Under the pieces are notes generated by a model. That model was not told the origin of the DNA. It made no database searches and saw nothing but the letters and a program-made list of their open reading frames with translations. Shown here piece after piece: positions 29,294 through 38,773 of a stretch of 64,000 nt of DNA. The position numbers were made by a program, and so were the translations under genes. Within the stretch, counting starts at the first letter, position 1. Every line of letters starts with the position of its first letter. The DNA lies in contig NZ_SDMO01000006.1 of the NCBI RefSeq assembly GCF_004798905.1, positions 124,001-188,000 of the forward strand. The letters run 5' to 3'. The stretch comes from Halomonas borealis (GTDB lineage Bacteria > Pseudomonadota > Gammaproteobacteria > Pseudomonadales > Halomonadaceae).

Positions 29294-32140
29294 ATGGACA
29301 AGACCTACCAACCCGAGCAGATCGAATCCCGCTGGTACGAGCGCTGGGAAGCCGACAACCGCTTCGCCCCATCGGGTGAAGGCGAGCCGTTCTCGATCAT
29401 GATCCCGCCGCCCAACGTCACCGGCAGCCTGCACATGGGCCATGCCTTCCAGGACACCATCATGGACACCCTGACGCGCTGGCAACGCATGCAGGGACGC
29501 AACACCCTGTGGCAGATCGGCACCGACCACGCCGGCATCGCCACCCAGATGCTGGTCGAGCGCAAGGTCGCCGCCGAGGAAGGCAAGAGCCGCCACGATC
29601 TCGGGCGCGAGGCCTTCATCGACAAGGTCTGGGAGTGGAAGCACGAGTCCGGCGGCCACATCACCCGCCAGCTGCGGCGCATGGGCGCCAGCGTCGACTG
29701 GTCCCGCGAACGCTTCACCATGGACGACGGCTTCTACCAGGCGGTGCAGGAAGTCTTCGTACGCCTGCATGAAGAGAAGCTGATCTACCGTGGCAAGCGG
29801 CTGGTCAACTGGGACCCGACCCTGCATACCGCGATCTCCGACCTGGAGGTAGAGAACCGCGACCAGCAGGGCCAGTTCTGGCACTTCCGCTACCCGCTGG
29901 CCGATGGCGTGACCACCGACGCCGGCGAGGACCATCTGGTGGTCGCCACCACCCGTCCCGAGACCCTGCTCGGCGACAGCGCCGTGGCGGTCAACCCCGA
30001 AGACCCGCGCTACGCCTCGCTGGTCGGCAAGTTCGTCGAGCTTCCGCTGGTCGGGCGGCGCATCCCGGTGGTGGCCGACGAGCACGCCGACATGGACAAG
30101 GGCTCCGGCTGCGTGAAGATCACCCCGGCCCACGACTTCAACGACTACGAGGTCGGCAAGCGCTGTGGCCTGCCGCTGATCAACGTCTTCACCCAGGACG
30201 CCGCGGTGCTCGAGGCCGCCGAGGCCTTCGACCTCCAGGGCCGCCCGCTCGCCGACATCGACACCGGCCTGCCCGCCGCCTACGCCGGTCTCGGCCGCTT
30301 CGAGGCTCGCGAGCGCATCGTCGCCGACATGGACGCGGCCGGCCTGCTCGCACAGGTCGAGGCGGTCAACAACACCCTGCCCTATGGCGACCGCAGTGGC
30401 GATGTCATCGAGCCGCTGCTCACCGACCAATGGTTCGTGTCCGTCGATGAGCTAGCCAAGCCGGCCATCGCCGCGGTGGAGAACGGCGACATCGAGTTCG
30501 TGCCCAAGAACTACGAGAACATGTACTTCTCCTGGATGCGCGACCTCCAGGACTGGTGCATCTCGCGCCAGCTGTGGTGGGGCCATCGCATCCCCGCCTG
30601 GTACGACGAGAGCGGCAACGTCTTTGTCGCACGCAGCGAGGCCGAGGCCCGCGAGAAGCACGGCCTGCCCGCCGATCTCGCCCTGACCCAGGACGAGGAC
30701 GTGCTCGACACCTGGTTCAGCTCCGGGCTTTGGACCTTCGGCACCCTGGGTTGGCCCGAGCAGACCGAGGAAATGGCGACCTTCCACCCCACCAGCGTGC
30801 TGGTCACCGGTTTCGACATCATCTTCTTCTGGGTCGCCCGGATGATCATGATGACCTGCAAGTTCACCGGCCAGGTGCCCTTCAAGAAGGTCTACGTGCA
30901 CGGCCTGGTGCGCGATGGCCAGGGCCAGAAGATGTCCAAGTCCAAGGGCAACGTGCTCGACCCCATCGACCTGATCGACGGCATCGACCTCGAGACGCTG
31001 ATCGACAAGCGCACCGGCAACATGATGCAGCCGCAGAAGGCCAAGGCGATCGCCAAGGCCACCCGCTCCGAGTTCCCCGAGGGCATCGAGCCCCACGGCA
31101 CCGACGCCCTGCGCTACACCTTCCTGTCACAGGCCACCACCGGGCGTGACATCAAGTTCGACATGGGCCGCCTGGATGGCTACCGCAACTTCTGCAACAA
31201 GCTGTGGAACGCCTCGCGCTATGTGCTGATGAACGCCGAAGGCGAGGACTGCGGCGCCGCCCCCCACGCCGAGGTCGAGCTGTCGCTGGCCGACCGCTGG
31301 GTCGTTTCCCAGCTGCAGAAGACCGAGACCCAGGTGACCAAGGCGATGGAGGAGTTCCGCTTCGACCACGCCTCTCAGGCGCTCTACGACTTCGTGTGGA
31401 ACGAGTACTGCGACTGGTTCCTGGAACTCTCCAAGCCGGTGCTGTGGGACGACGCGGCAAGCGAGGCTTCCAAACGCGGCACCCGCCGCACCCTGGTGCG
31501 CGTGCTCGAGGCCGTGCTGCGCCTGGCCCACCCGATGATGCCATTCATCTCCGAGGAGATCTGGCAGCGTGTGGCGCCCCTGGCCGGCACCCACGCCGAG
31601 GGCGAATCGGTGATGACCCAGCCCTGGCCGCTGGCCGACGATGCGCTGCTCGATGACGACGCCACCCGCGACATCGAATGGCTCAAGGGCGTGATCGTGG
31701 CGGTGCGCAACATCCGCGCCGAGATGAACATCGCCCCCGGCAAGCCACTGGAGGCGCTGCTGACCAAGGGCTCCGAGGCCGACCGCGAGCGCCTGGAGGC
31801 CAACCGGCTGTTCCTCTCCAAGCTAGCCAAGCTCGAGCGCGTCGGCTGGCTCGACGCTCCCGAGCAGGCGCCGCTCGCCGCCACTCAGCTGGTCGGCGAG
31901 ATGGAAGTGCTGGTGCCCATGGCCGGGCTGATCGACAAGGACGCCGAGCTCGCGCGCCTGGCCAAGGAGATCGACAAGCAGGACAAGCTGATCGGCGGTA
32001 TCGAGAAGAAGCTCGGCAACGAGAGCTTCGTCGCCAAGGCCCCCGAGGCGGTGGTCGAGAAGGAGCGCGGCAAGCTCGCCGACTTCCAGGCCGCCCGCAA
32101 GGTGCTGGTGGAGCAGCGCGACAAGATCGCCGCGCTCTGA
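29294..32140 (+). CDS. valS: Valyl-tRNA synthetase
   Basis: Class I aminoacyl-tRNA synthetase charging tRNA-Val, with an editing domain against threonine. The 948-residue protein has the HIGH-type signature [17 protein letters not shown] near residue 40, the editing (CP1) domain at about residues 190-330, the KMSKS signature near residue 548 ([13 protein letters not shown]), an anticodon-binding domain, and a C-terminal coiled coil rich in Lys and Glu (about residues 880-948). [11 protein letters not shown] at 29294 corresponds to the E. coli N-terminus, so this start was chosen over an in-frame GTG 33 bp upstream. Confidence 0.97.
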   Translation: MDKTYQPEQIESRWYERWEADNRFAPSGEGEPFSIMIPPPNVTGSLHMGHAFQDTIMDTLTRWQRMQGRNTLWQIGTDHAGIATQMLVERKVAAEEGKSRHDLGREAFIDKVWEWKHESGGHITRQLRRMGASVDWSRERFTMDDGFYQAVQEVFVRLHEEKLIYRGKRLVNWDPTLHTAISDLEVENRDQQGQFWHFRYPLADGVTTDAGEDHLVVATTRPETLLGDSAVAVNPEDPRYASLVGKFVELPLVGRRIPVVADEHADMDKGSGCVKITPAHDFNDYEVGKRCGLPLINVFTQDAAVLEAAEAFDLQGRPLADIDTGLPAAYAGLGRFEARERIVADMDAAGLLAQVEAVNNTLPYGDRSGDVIEPLLTDQWFVSVDELAKPAIAAVENGDIEFVPKNYENMYFSWMRDLQDWCISRQLWWGHRIPAWYDESGNVFVARSEAEAREKHGLPADLALTQDEDVLDTWFSSGLWTFGTLGWPEQTEEMATFHPTSVLVTGFDIIFFWVARMIMMTCKFTGQVPFKKVYVHGLVRDGQGQKMSKSKGNVLDPIDLIDGIDLETLIDKRTGNMMQPQKAKAIAKATRSEFPEGIEPHGTDALRYTFLSQATTGRDIKFDMGRLDGYRNFCNKLWNASRYVLMNAEGEDCGAAPHAEVELSLADRWVVSQLQKTETQVTKAMEEFRFDHASQALYDFVWNEYCDWFLELSKPVLWDDAASEASKRGTRRTLVRVLEAVLRLAHPMMPFISEEIWQRVAPLAGTHAEGESVMTQPWPLADDALLDDDATRDIEWLKGVIVAVRNIRAEMNIAPGKPLEALLTKGSEADRERLEANRLFLSKLAKLERVGWLDAPEQAPLAATQLVGEMEVLVPMAGLIDKDAELARLAKEIDKQDKLIGGIEKKLGNESFVAKAPEAVVEKERGKLADFQAARKVLVEQRDKIAAL

Positions 32141-32161
32141 CAGCCCCGGCCATGACGATAC

Positions 32162-32187
32162 AACGGCCCGCTTCGGCGGGCCGTTTT
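32162..32187 (+). terminator. Rho-independent terminator after valS
   Basis: ACGGCCCGC-TTCG-GCGGGCCGT (32163-32184) forms a 9-bp stem with a stable TTCG loop and is followed by TTT, 22 bases after the valS stop. Confidence 0.9.
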
Positions 32188-32387
32188 CGTATAAGACTGA
32201 TCTCACTGGGGGAAAGCCGGGTTTCGCGTCACGAGCGAAGAGAGACCGGCCGCCCCCGGAGCGCAGCCTGTTACATCAGGATGGCGAGCACCGCCGGTGG
32301 CCAGGATGGCTCGGTTCGTTCCCGACGAACCAACGCACTTCCCTCTTCCATGTGGGTCGTCGAGCGCAGTAGCGAACCCAGGTTTTC
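32188..32387. other. Intergenic stretch with the second copy of a dispersed motif
   Basis: No gene is seen. It holds a hairpin GGTTCGT/ACGAACC (32313-32331) and, overlapping its right arm, a 28-base motif (32329-32356) that matches 3562-3589 at 26 of 28 positions. Confidence 0.6.
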
Positions 32388-32834
32388 TCAGTTGGCGCGG
32401 CGGAAACCGCCCAGCACCCGCTTGTCGGGGCCGAAGAACACCAGCCGATCGTGATCGATCAGGTAGCGGTAGGCGTTATCCAGCATCGCGGTCACCCGGC
32501 CGGCCTCGTCCATGTGCGGGCAGGCCTTCCTGGTGGAGGCCAGCTGGCCGAACTCGATGCGATTATTCGCGCCCAGCTCGACGCTGCCGGTGAAGCGATT
32601 GCAGCCATCATGACCGTTCACCCGGCCGTCCGGCGAGATCTGGAAGCGCGGCGTGGTCGGCAGGTCGAGTCGCTCGTTGGTGCCCAACAGCAGCAGGTTC
32701 CACTGCGCCCCGACCACCGGGCCGGAGAGGGTCTCGCCCCCGCCGGGCTGACTCACCGACGCAGGGCCGGCGGCACAGCCGGCCAGCAGCACGAGCAGCA
32801 TCAATGGCAGAGAGTGGCGTAGGAGCATAAACAT
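32388..32834 (-). CDS. META-domain (HslJ-like) lipoprotein
   Basis: A 148-residue predicted outer-membrane-associated lipoprotein. The signal peptide ends at the lipobox LLAGC near residue 20. The mature part is one META domain with VVGAQWNLLLLG, the diagnostic GRVNGHDGCNRFTGSVEL, ASTRKACPHMDEA and LVFFGPDKRVLGGFRR. E. coli HslJ, a heat-shock protein tied to novobiocin resistance, has the same domain; its biochemical role is unknown. The ATG at 32834 has a GAGGTC site. Confidence 0.85.
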   Translation of the reverse strand: MFMLLRHSLPLMLLVLLAGCAAGPASVSQPGGGETLSGPVVGAQWNLLLLGTNERLDLPTTPRFQISPDGRVNGHDGCNRFTGSVELGANNRIEFGQLASTRKACPHMDEAGRVTAMLDNAYRYLIDHDRLVFFGPDKRVLGGFRRAN

Positions 32835-32947
32835 GGCGCGGACCTCGAGGGGAGAATGACGGGATTGCGCGCCCAAGCTTGCCCCAGGTCGGCCTTTCGG
32901 ACAATCCTTGCAGCCCCCCCCTCAAAAAAACGACACGGAGACGTCCC

Positions 32948-33352
32948 ATGCTCAATGCGTTGCACAACGACGCCCTCGGCAAGCTGATCCTGCGCCTCGC
33001 CGTGGGCGGGCTGATGCTGTTCCACGGTGTCGCCAAGCTGCTCGGCCCCGGCCCGATCGAATGGATCGGCGGCCTGCTGGCGAACCATGGCCTGCCCACC
33101 GAACTGGCCTACGGGGTGCTGCTCGGCGAGGTCGTCGCGCCCATCATGGCGATCGTCGGCTGGCAGGCGCGGCTGGCGGGGCTGCTGATGGCCGGCAACA
33201 TGCTGGTGGCGCTGATCCTGGCGCACAGCGGCGAGCTGCTGATGCTCGGCGACAGCGGCGGCTGGGTGCTGGAGACGCAAGGCCTGTTCCTGTTCGGCGC
33301 CCTGGCGATCGTCTTCCTGGGAAGTGGCCGCATGGCCACCCGGCCCGACTGA
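32948..33352 (+). CDS. DoxX-family membrane protein
   Basis: A 134-residue inner-membrane protein with four predicted helices, matching the DoxX/YphA family. GKLILRLAVGGLMLFHGVAKL lies near residue 10 and WIGGLLANHGLPTELAY near residue 40, both typical of the family. Function is unknown; some members act with redox partners. The start at 32948 has a GGAGACG site. It is divergent from the META-domain lipoprotein gene. Confidence 0.87.
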   Translation: MLNALHNDALGKLILRLAVGGLMLFHGVAKLLGPGPIEWIGGLLANHGLPTELAYGVLLGEVVAPIMAIVGWQARLAGLLMAGNMLVALILAHSGELLMLGDSGGWVLETQGLFLFGALAIVFLGSGRMATRPD

Positions 33353-33393
33353 GTCCGGCCCGACTCACCCGCCGCCCCGCCGGTGACCCATAC

Positions 33394-33421
33394 ACCGAGG
33401 GCGCCTCACGGCGCCCTCGGT
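33394..33421. terminator. Bidirectional stem-loop between doxX and the GntR gene
   Basis: A perfect 12-bp stem ACCGAGGGCGCC/GGCGCCCTCGGT around TCAC lies between the convergent DoxX-family gene and GntR-family regulator gene. Confidence 0.75.
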
Positions 33422-33451
33422 CATGCCTCTCGATGACGGCGAGTCTAGCCG

Positions 33452-34144
33452 CTACCCCGGGCGATCGACACAGGCGCCCCGGGCGATCTCCCAGGACAGG
33501 CGAATATGCTCCTCGAGCAGGTCGCTAGCATCCTGGATACGTCGGTTCAGTACCAGCTGGGCCAGTTCGCCATGCTGGGCGTCGAGACGCGTGCGAATGA
33601 CCGTATCGCCGGGCGCCAGGCGGCGATAGCGATCGAACTGATCGTGCAGTTGACCGATGAAGCGCAACAGCCAAGGGGAGCCGCAAGGGGCCAGCAGGGT
33701 ACGGTGGAAGCGCAGGTGAGCCTGCTCCCAGTGCTCCAGATCCTGCGGTTCCTCATCGGCCTTCAGCAGCCGATGCTGGGCGGCCAGTAGCTGCGACTCC
33801 CACTCGGCATCCCCGGCCTCGAAGGCCTGGCTCAACGCCATGCATTCGAACCGCATGCGCAGCCGGGCGATATCCTCCAGTTCCTCCGCCGCCAATGGCG
33901 GCACACGAAACCCGCGTTGATTGTGCTGCTCGAGCAGGCCATACGCGGCGAGACGGTTCAGGGCTTCACGCAGAGGGCTCAGGCCCACCGCATAGTGGTG
34001 CTTCAGGGTGCTGATCGCGAGCTTTTCGCCGGCCGCGAAGCGTCCGCTTATCAGATCTCGCTTGAGGGCATCGAACACCTGGCTGGCCGCGGTTTCCCCT
34101 GTGCCGGCGCCAGGCATCGTTTCAGCCGCTTTCGGGATTGTCAT
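33452..34144 (-). CDS. GntR-family regulator, FCD (FadR) type
   Basis: A 230-residue regulator with an N-terminal winged helix (LISGRFAAGEKLAISTLKHHYAVGLSPLREALNRLAAYGLL in sequence order, with the PLREAL hallmark near residue 59) and a C-terminal all-helical FCD ligand-binding domain. FCD domains usually sense organic acids or sugars acids. The start at 34144 is supported by a GAGAG site; an earlier in-frame ATG lacks one. It is divergent from nhaC and the downstream transport cluster, its most likely targets. A candidate operator is at 34229-34241. Confidence 0.92.
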   Translation of the reverse strand: MTIPKAAETMPGAGTGETAASQVFDALKRDLISGRFAAGEKLAISTLKHHYAVGLSPLREALNRLAAYGLLEQHNQRGFRVPPLAAEELEDIARLRMRFECMALSQAFEAGDAEWESQLLAAQHRLLKADEEPQDLEHWEQAHLRFHRTLLAPCGSPWLLRFIGQLHDQFDRYRRLAPGDTVIRTRLDAQHGELAQLVLNRRIQDASDLLEEHIRLSWEIARGACVDRPG

Positions 34145-34228
34145 ATCGCCACTCTCAACCATCAGCGTGCAGGGTACGTCGCCGATTGACGTCCGCCAAG
34201 CGGTGGGCCATAGTTCACAAAAAAATCG

Positions 34229-34260
34229 ATTATTAGACAATATATGCGTTTCACTAAAAT
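34229..34260 (+). promoter_or_regulatory. Candidate nhaC-cluster promoter and GntR operator
   Basis: The imperfect palindrome ATTATTAGACAAT (34229-34241, arms 4 of 5) overlaps a -35-like TTAGAC. A -10-like TAAAAT at 34255-34260 follows at 16 bp. The AT-rich pocket stands out from the flanking GC-rich DNA. A repressor bound here would block plus-strand transcription. Confidence 0.45.
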
Positions 34261-34362
34261 AAATCGAGTTACCGACACGGCCCCGCGAGAGCGCTGACGC
34301 TCCGCTACACCCCCGAGCCAGTCGCCGGGGCATAACCACAACAACCTCATAAGGATCCTCTC

Positions 34363-35805
34363 GTGTCTCAAGACGCCACCTCCACGGCATCGCCTCCGGC
34401 ATGGCGCGGCACCCGCCACCTCGTGCTGCTGGTGCTCGCCATCGGCAGCCTGCTGTTCGCCATCATGGGTCTTGGCATCCCCACCGCCGTCGCCCTCATC
34501 CTCGCCGGCAGCCTGGCCATGGCCCTGTGTCTGCTCTGGGGCATTCCCTGGGCGCGCCTGGAGGCCGACCTGCTGACCGGCATCCAAGCCATGCTGGTGC
34601 CCATCCTGATCCTCATGTCGGTGGGCATGATGGTCGGCGTGTGGATGCTCTCCGGTACCATCCCGGCCATGGTCACCCTGGGCCTTGAGTCCCTCACTCC
34701 CGGGCTCTTCCTGGTGGTGGCCTGCCTGTCGTGCTCGTTGATGTCGATCATGGCCGGCACCTCCTGGGGCACCCTGAGCACCATCGGCGTGGCCCTGATG
34801 GGCGTGGCGCTGGGCCTCGGCATCCCGCCGGCCTATGCCGCCGGCGCCATCATCACCGGCACCTTCTTCGGCGATAAGCTGTCGCCCTTGTCCGACACCA
34901 CGGTGATGGCCTCGGCGGTGTGTGGCGTGAACATCGTCAGCCACATCCGCCACATGCTGTATTCCACCCTGCCCCCCTACCTGATCGCCCTGGTCGTCTA
35001 CGCCTGGCTCGGCAGCGACGTGGCCAGCGGCGGTGCCGGCATGTCCGGCGAGACCCAGGCCATCATCGACACCCTGGCGGCGACCTTCAGCGACAACCCG
35101 CTGGTCCTGCTGCCGCCGCTGGTGGTGTTCGGCTGCATCCTGCTGAAGAAGCCCGTGCTGCCCGCCTTCATGCTGGGCATCGTCAGCGGCGCGCTGCTCG
35201 CCCTGATCATGCAGGGCGCCAGCCTGGGCGAGATCGGTAGCGCCATGAACGGCGGCTATGCGGCCGACACCGGTGTCGCCATGGTCGACAAGATGCTCTC
35301 CCGTGGCGGCCTGCAGGGCATGATGTCCACCGTGGCGGTGCTGATCGCCGCCGCCGTTCTGGGCACGCCATTCAAGAGCGCCGGCACCCTGGATGCCGCC
35401 ATCGCCTATCTGTCACGCCGCCACGCCGGGCGTCGCCAGGTGCTCGGCGGCTCCATGGCGCTGCACAGCCTGGCCTTCCTGCTGACCGGCAGCTATTACG
35501 TCACCTTCTCGCTGCTCGGTCCGCTGCTGCGTCCCCTGGTCGCCGGAAGCGGCAGCCCGACCAAGAACCTTTCGCGCGTCCTGGAAGATACCGGCACCAC
35601 CCTATCGCCGCTGGTGCCCTGGGGCGTGACCGGCGCCTTCACCGCCGCGACCCTGGGCGTCGCCACCGCGGACTTCTTCCTCTACGCCATCCTCTGTTAT
35701 GGCGCCATCGCCTTCTCGCTGTTGTATGTGGTCACCGGCCTGACGCTGAACCACCCCGACACGCGCACCACGGAGGAGGCCCGGCCTCAGGGCCACACGC
35801 CTTAG
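34363..35805 (+). CDS. nhaC: NhaC-family Na+/H+ antiporter-like transporter
   Basis: A 480-residue inner-membrane protein with about twelve hydrophobic helices, of the NhaC family (Na+/H+ antiporters, and the MleN malate/lactate antiporters). Recognisable segments are MSIMAGTSWGTLSTIGVALMG near residue 127, ITGTFFGDKLSPLSDTTVMAS near residue 165 and LVPWGVTGAFTAATLGV near residue 413. The start is GTG at 34363 with AAGGA upstream. As the first gene after the GntR-controlled region, it may exchange an organic acid for Na+/H+ rather than serve pH homeostasis. Confidence 0.9.
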   Translation: MSQDATSTASPPAWRGTRHLVLLVLAIGSLLFAIMGLGIPTAVALILAGSLAMALCLLWGIPWARLEADLLTGIQAMLVPILILMSVGMMVGVWMLSGTIPAMVTLGLESLTPGLFLVVACLSCSLMSIMAGTSWGTLSTIGVALMGVALGLGIPPAYAAGAIITGTFFGDKLSPLSDTTVMASAVCGVNIVSHIRHMLYSTLPPYLIALVVYAWLGSDVASGGAGMSGETQAIIDTLAATFSDNPLVLLPPLVVFGCILLKKPVLPAFMLGIVSGALLALIMQGASLGEIGSAMNGGYAADTGVAMVDKMLSRGGLQGMMSTVAVLIAAAVLGTPFKSAGTLDAAIAYLSRRHAGRRQVLGGSMALHSLAFLLTGSYYVTFSLLGPLLRPLVAGSGSPTKNLSRVLEDTGTTLSPLVPWGVTGAFTAATLGVATADFFLYAILCYGAIAFSLLYVVTGLTLNHPDTRTTEEARPQGHTP

Positions 35806-35875
35806 CCCGACACACCCGCCCCCGCGCCTTCTCGTCCCGCTCACGCATGGATCGACGGGGCACGATGGGGGCGGT

Positions 35876-35903
35876 CATCCAGCATCGGCTGGATGGATCC
35901 ATC
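35876..35903. promoter_or_regulatory. Overlapping palindromes upstream of the ggt-like gene
   Basis: CATCCAGC (35876-35883) pairs with GCTGGATG (35888-35895) around ATCG. A perfect 12-bp palindrome GATGGATCCATC (35892-35903) overlaps its right arm. They sit 35 to 62 bp before the start codon and may be an operator or a transcript hairpin. Confidence 0.45.
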
Positions 35904-35937
35904 GCTCGCGATTTACCGCTCACTGTAGGAGAACGTC

Positions 35938-37581
35938 ATGTCATCCCTGGGCCCCAAGCACTACCCGGACACCACGCCCTATTCGTCTCGCCGCAGCCCG
36001 ACCTATGCGCGCCATGGCATGGTGGCGGCGTCACAGCCGCAGGCGGCGCAGGTCGGCCGTGACGTGCTGAGCCGCGGCGGCAACGCCGTGGATGCCGCCA
36101 TCGCCACCGCGGCGGCGCTGACCGTGGTCGAGCCCACCGGTTGTGGCATCGGCGGCGACGCCTTCGCCCTGGTGTGGATCGCCAACGACGACCAGGGCAA
36201 CGGCGAACTCCACGGGCTCAACGCCAGCGGCGTCGCGCCCCAGGCGCTGACGCGCGAGGCCCTCATCGAGGCGGGCCACCAGGAAGTCCCGCTCTACGGC
36301 TGGACCCCGGTGACCGTGCCCGGCACGCCGGCCGCCTGGGCGGAACTATCGCGGCGCTTCGGCAAGCTCGACTTCGCCTCCCTGCTCGAACCCGCCATTC
36401 GCCTCGCCCGCGAGGGCTTCCCGGTGTCGCCGGTGATCGCCAGCCTGTGGCAGCGCGACACGGCGACCTTCCATAAGCATCTCGAGGGCGAGGCCACCCG
36501 GCCCTGGTTCGATACCTTCACCGTGGACGGCCGCGCCCCCGAGGCCGGCGAGTGGTTCCGCAACGAGGACCAGGCCCGAACCCTGGAGGCCCTCGCCGCA
36601 TCCGGAGCCGAAAGCTTCTATCGCGGCGAACTGGCCGATGCCATCGACGCCTTCTCGCGCCAGACCGGCGGTTTCCTGCGCAAGGACGACCTGGCCGCCT
36701 ATCGGCCGGAGTGGGTCGCCCCCATCTCGGCGCGCTACCGCGACGTGGACGTGTGGGAGATCCCGCCCAATGGTCAGGGCCTGGTGGCGCTGATGGCACT
36801 GCGCCTGCTCGACGGCGACGCGCCCTCCCACCGCGACGACCCGGAGCTTCTGCATCGCCAGCTCGAGGCCATGAAGCTCGCCTACACCGACGGCAAGGCC
36901 CACATCAGCGAGCCCTCCGCCATGACCCACTCGGTGGAGGCGCTACTCTCCGATGCCTATACCGAACAGCGCCGCGTGCTCATCAAGGACTCGGCCATCG
37001 ACCCCGAGCCCGGCACGCCCAAGGCCGGCGGCACCGTCTACCTGGCCACGGCCGACGCCGACGGCAACATGGTGTCCTTCATCCAGAGCAACTATCACGG
37101 CTTCGGCTCCGGCATCGTGGTACCCGGCACCGGCATCGCGCTGCAGAACCGCGGCCACGACTTCAGCCTCGATGAGCGCCACGACAACGTGCTCAAACCC
37201 GGCAAGAAGACCTTCCACACCATCATCCCGGGCTTTCTCACCCGCGGCGGCAAGGCGCTGGGGCCCTTCGGCGTGATGGGCGGCTTCATGCAGCCCCAAG
37301 GCCATGTCCAGGTGGTGATGAACCTGGTGGACTTCGGCCTCAACCCCCAGTCGGCCCTGGACGCCCCGCGCTGGCAGTGGCTGGGCGACAAGACCATCGG
37401 CATCGAACACGGCTACCCGGCCCCGCTGGTGCGGGCGATGCTCGCCCGGGGCCACCAGATGAAGGTCGATACCGACAGCCGTAACTACGGTCGTGGCCAG
37501 GTCATCCTGCGTGACCCCGACACCGGCATCTACTGCGGCGGCACCGAGCCCCGCACCGATGCCGCCATCGCGGTGCTGTAG
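35938..37581 (+). CDS. Gamma-glutamyltransferase-family Ntn hydrolase (YwrD-like)
   Basis: A 547-residue Ntn-hydrolase of the gamma-glutamyltransferase family, made as a precursor that self-cleaves before a catalytic threonine, here likely the Thr in PKAGGTVYLATADADGN near residue 366. Other family blocks are GGNAVDAAIATAAALTVVEP near the N-terminus, GGDAF, PGTPAAW, and GPFGVMGGFMQPQGHVQV near residue 442. There is no signal peptide, so unlike E. coli GGT it is probably cytoplasmic. Members hydrolyse gamma-glutamyl amides or, as acylases, other amides. It runs directly into two chrA genes, as in B. subtilis ywrD/ywrB/ywrA. Confidence 0.9.
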   Translation: MSSLGPKHYPDTTPYSSRRSPTYARHGMVAASQPQAAQVGRDVLSRGGNAVDAAIATAAALTVVEPTGCGIGGDAFALVWIANDDQGNGELHGLNASGVAPQALTREALIEAGHQEVPLYGWTPVTVPGTPAAWAELSRRFGKLDFASLLEPAIRLAREGFPVSPVIASLWQRDTATFHKHLEGEATRPWFDTFTVDGRAPEAGEWFRNEDQARTLEALAASGAESFYRGELADAIDAFSRQTGGFLRKDDLAAYRPEWVAPISARYRDVDVWEIPPNGQGLVALMALRLLDGDAPSHRDDPELLHRQLEAMKLAYTDGKAHISEPSAMTHSVEALLSDAYTEQRRVLIKDSAIDPEPGTPKAGGTVYLATADADGNMVSFIQSNYHGFGSGIVVPGTGIALQNRGHDFSLDERHDNVLKPGKKTFHTIIPGFLTRGGKALGPFGVMGGFMQPQGHVQVVMNLVDFGLNPQSALDAPRWQWLGDKTIGIEHGYPAPLVRAMLARGHQMKVDTDSRNYGRGQVILRDPDTGIYCGGTEPRTDAAIAVL

Positions 37582-37584
37582 GCG

Positions 37585-38154
37585 ATGAGCGTACAAGCCT
37601 CCCTGTTCGCCGCCTTCTTTCGCATCGGCATCTTCGGCTTCGGCGGCGGCCCGTCGATGATCCCGCTGGTCCACCAGGAGGTGGTCAAGCGCCACGCCTG
37701 GATGGACGACGACGCCTTCGCCGACGTGCTGGCCATCGGCAACACCCTGCCCGGCCCCATCGCCACCAAGATGGCCGGCTACATCGGCTATCGGGTCGGC
37801 GGCGTGGTCGGCGCCATCAACGCGGTGCTGGCGACCATCATCCCCGTGATCTTCGCCATGATCGCCCTGCTCGGCCTCTACAGCCGCTACGGCGATCAGC
37901 GCTGGGTGCAGGGCATGGGCATGGGCGTGGTGCCGGTGGTCATGGTGATGATGGCGCAGCTGACCTTCGACTTCTTCCGTAAGTCGCGGGCCGGGCTCGG
38001 CTGGGTGATCACCCTGGCCATGGGTGGCGTGGCCGGTGGACTGATCTATGGGATCGGCGTGCACCCGGGGCTGGTGATCGGCGCGCTCTTGATCGCCGCC
38101 CTGCTACGCCCGGAGAAACCCCACACCGCCGACCAGGGAGAAAGCGCCCGATGA
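37585..38154 (+). CDS. Chromate transporter family, first half-size ChrA
   Basis: A 189-residue inner-membrane protein comprising one CHR domain, half the classical ChrA. It has the signature FGFGGGPSMIPLVHQEVV near residue 20 and IGNTLPGPIATKMAGYIGYRVGG near residue 52, and about six hydrophobic segments. It starts 3 bp after the ggt-like gene and overlaps the second half gene by 4 bp. Half-size pairs of this kind confer chromate export in B. subtilis, but the natural substrate is unclear and the context here points to an organic anion. Confidence 0.9.
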   Translation: MSVQASLFAAFFRIGIFGFGGGPSMIPLVHQEVVKRHAWMDDDAFADVLAIGNTLPGPIATKMAGYIGYRVGGVVGAINAVLATIIPVIFAMIALLGLYSRYGDQRWVQGMGMGVVPVVMVMMAQLTFDFFRKSRAGLGWVITLAMGGVAGGLIYGIGVHPGLVIGALLIAALLRPEKPHTADQGESAR

Positions 38155-38687
38155 TCTACTGGCAACTGTTTCTGGCCTTCTTCGTGCCCAATATCGTCGG
38201 CTACGGCGGCGGCCCCGCGATCATCCCGCTGATCGAGAACGAGGTCGTCGGCACCTACGGCTGGATGACTCATCAGGGCTTCGCCGAGACCCTGGCGCTG
38301 GGCAATGCCCTGCCGAGCCCCATCGCCACCAAGATGGCCGGCTACATCGGCTATGACGTGGCCGGGTTCGGCGGCGCCATGGTGGCGGTGCTGGCCACCG
38401 TCGGGCCATCGCTGCTGTTGATGCTGGCGGCCCTCGGCACCCTGTATCGCTACCGCGACTCGCTCAAGGTCAAGTCCATGAGCCAGTGGGTGCGGCCGGT
38501 GGTGATGGTGCTGATGGCCTTCCTGACCTATAGCTTCCTGCGCGAAGGCATGGCCACCTCCGGCCTCGTGCACACCCTGATCATCGCCGCGGTGGCCGCG
38601 TTGCTGCTGATCCGCATCAAGGCGCATCCGGCCCTGGTGGTGTGCTTCGGGATCGCCTACGGCGCCCTGTTGCTGGGAGGCACCTGA
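38151..38687 (+). CDS. Chromate transporter family, second half-size ChrA
   Basis: A 178-residue CHR-domain protein that pairs with the preceding one, overlapping it through ATGA. Signatures are YGGGPAIIPLIENEVVG near residue 18 and LGNALPSPIATKMAGYIGYDVAG near residue 50. The two halves each keep a full CHR domain and their own start codon, so this is a genuine two-gene transporter and not a frameshifted ChrA. Confidence 0.9.
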   Translation: MIYWQLFLAFFVPNIVGYGGGPAIIPLIENEVVGTYGWMTHQGFAETLALGNALPSPIATKMAGYIGYDVAGFGGAMVAVLATVGPSLLLMLAALGTLYRYRDSLKVKSMSQWVRPVVMVLMAFLTYSFLREGMATSGLVHTLIIAAVAALLLIRIKAHPALVVCFGIAYGALLLGGT

Positions 38688-38773
38688 AGCGATGGCGTCC
38701 GCCATCCTCACGACCCCGTCATCGGGGCCTCGACAACAATGACCTACAACATTCTTCCGCAAAGGACATTCCC

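Noticed and set aside
27508..29301. A 597-codon minus-strand frame across ilvE, the SDR gene, holC and the valS leader
   Set aside because: It overlaps three recognised plus-strand genes and has no domain or initiation signal of its own.
37585..38687. Frameshifted single chrA gene
   Set aside because: Each half has a complete CHR domain motif set and its own start, and they overlap by a coupling ATGA, as in genuine half-size ChrA pairs.
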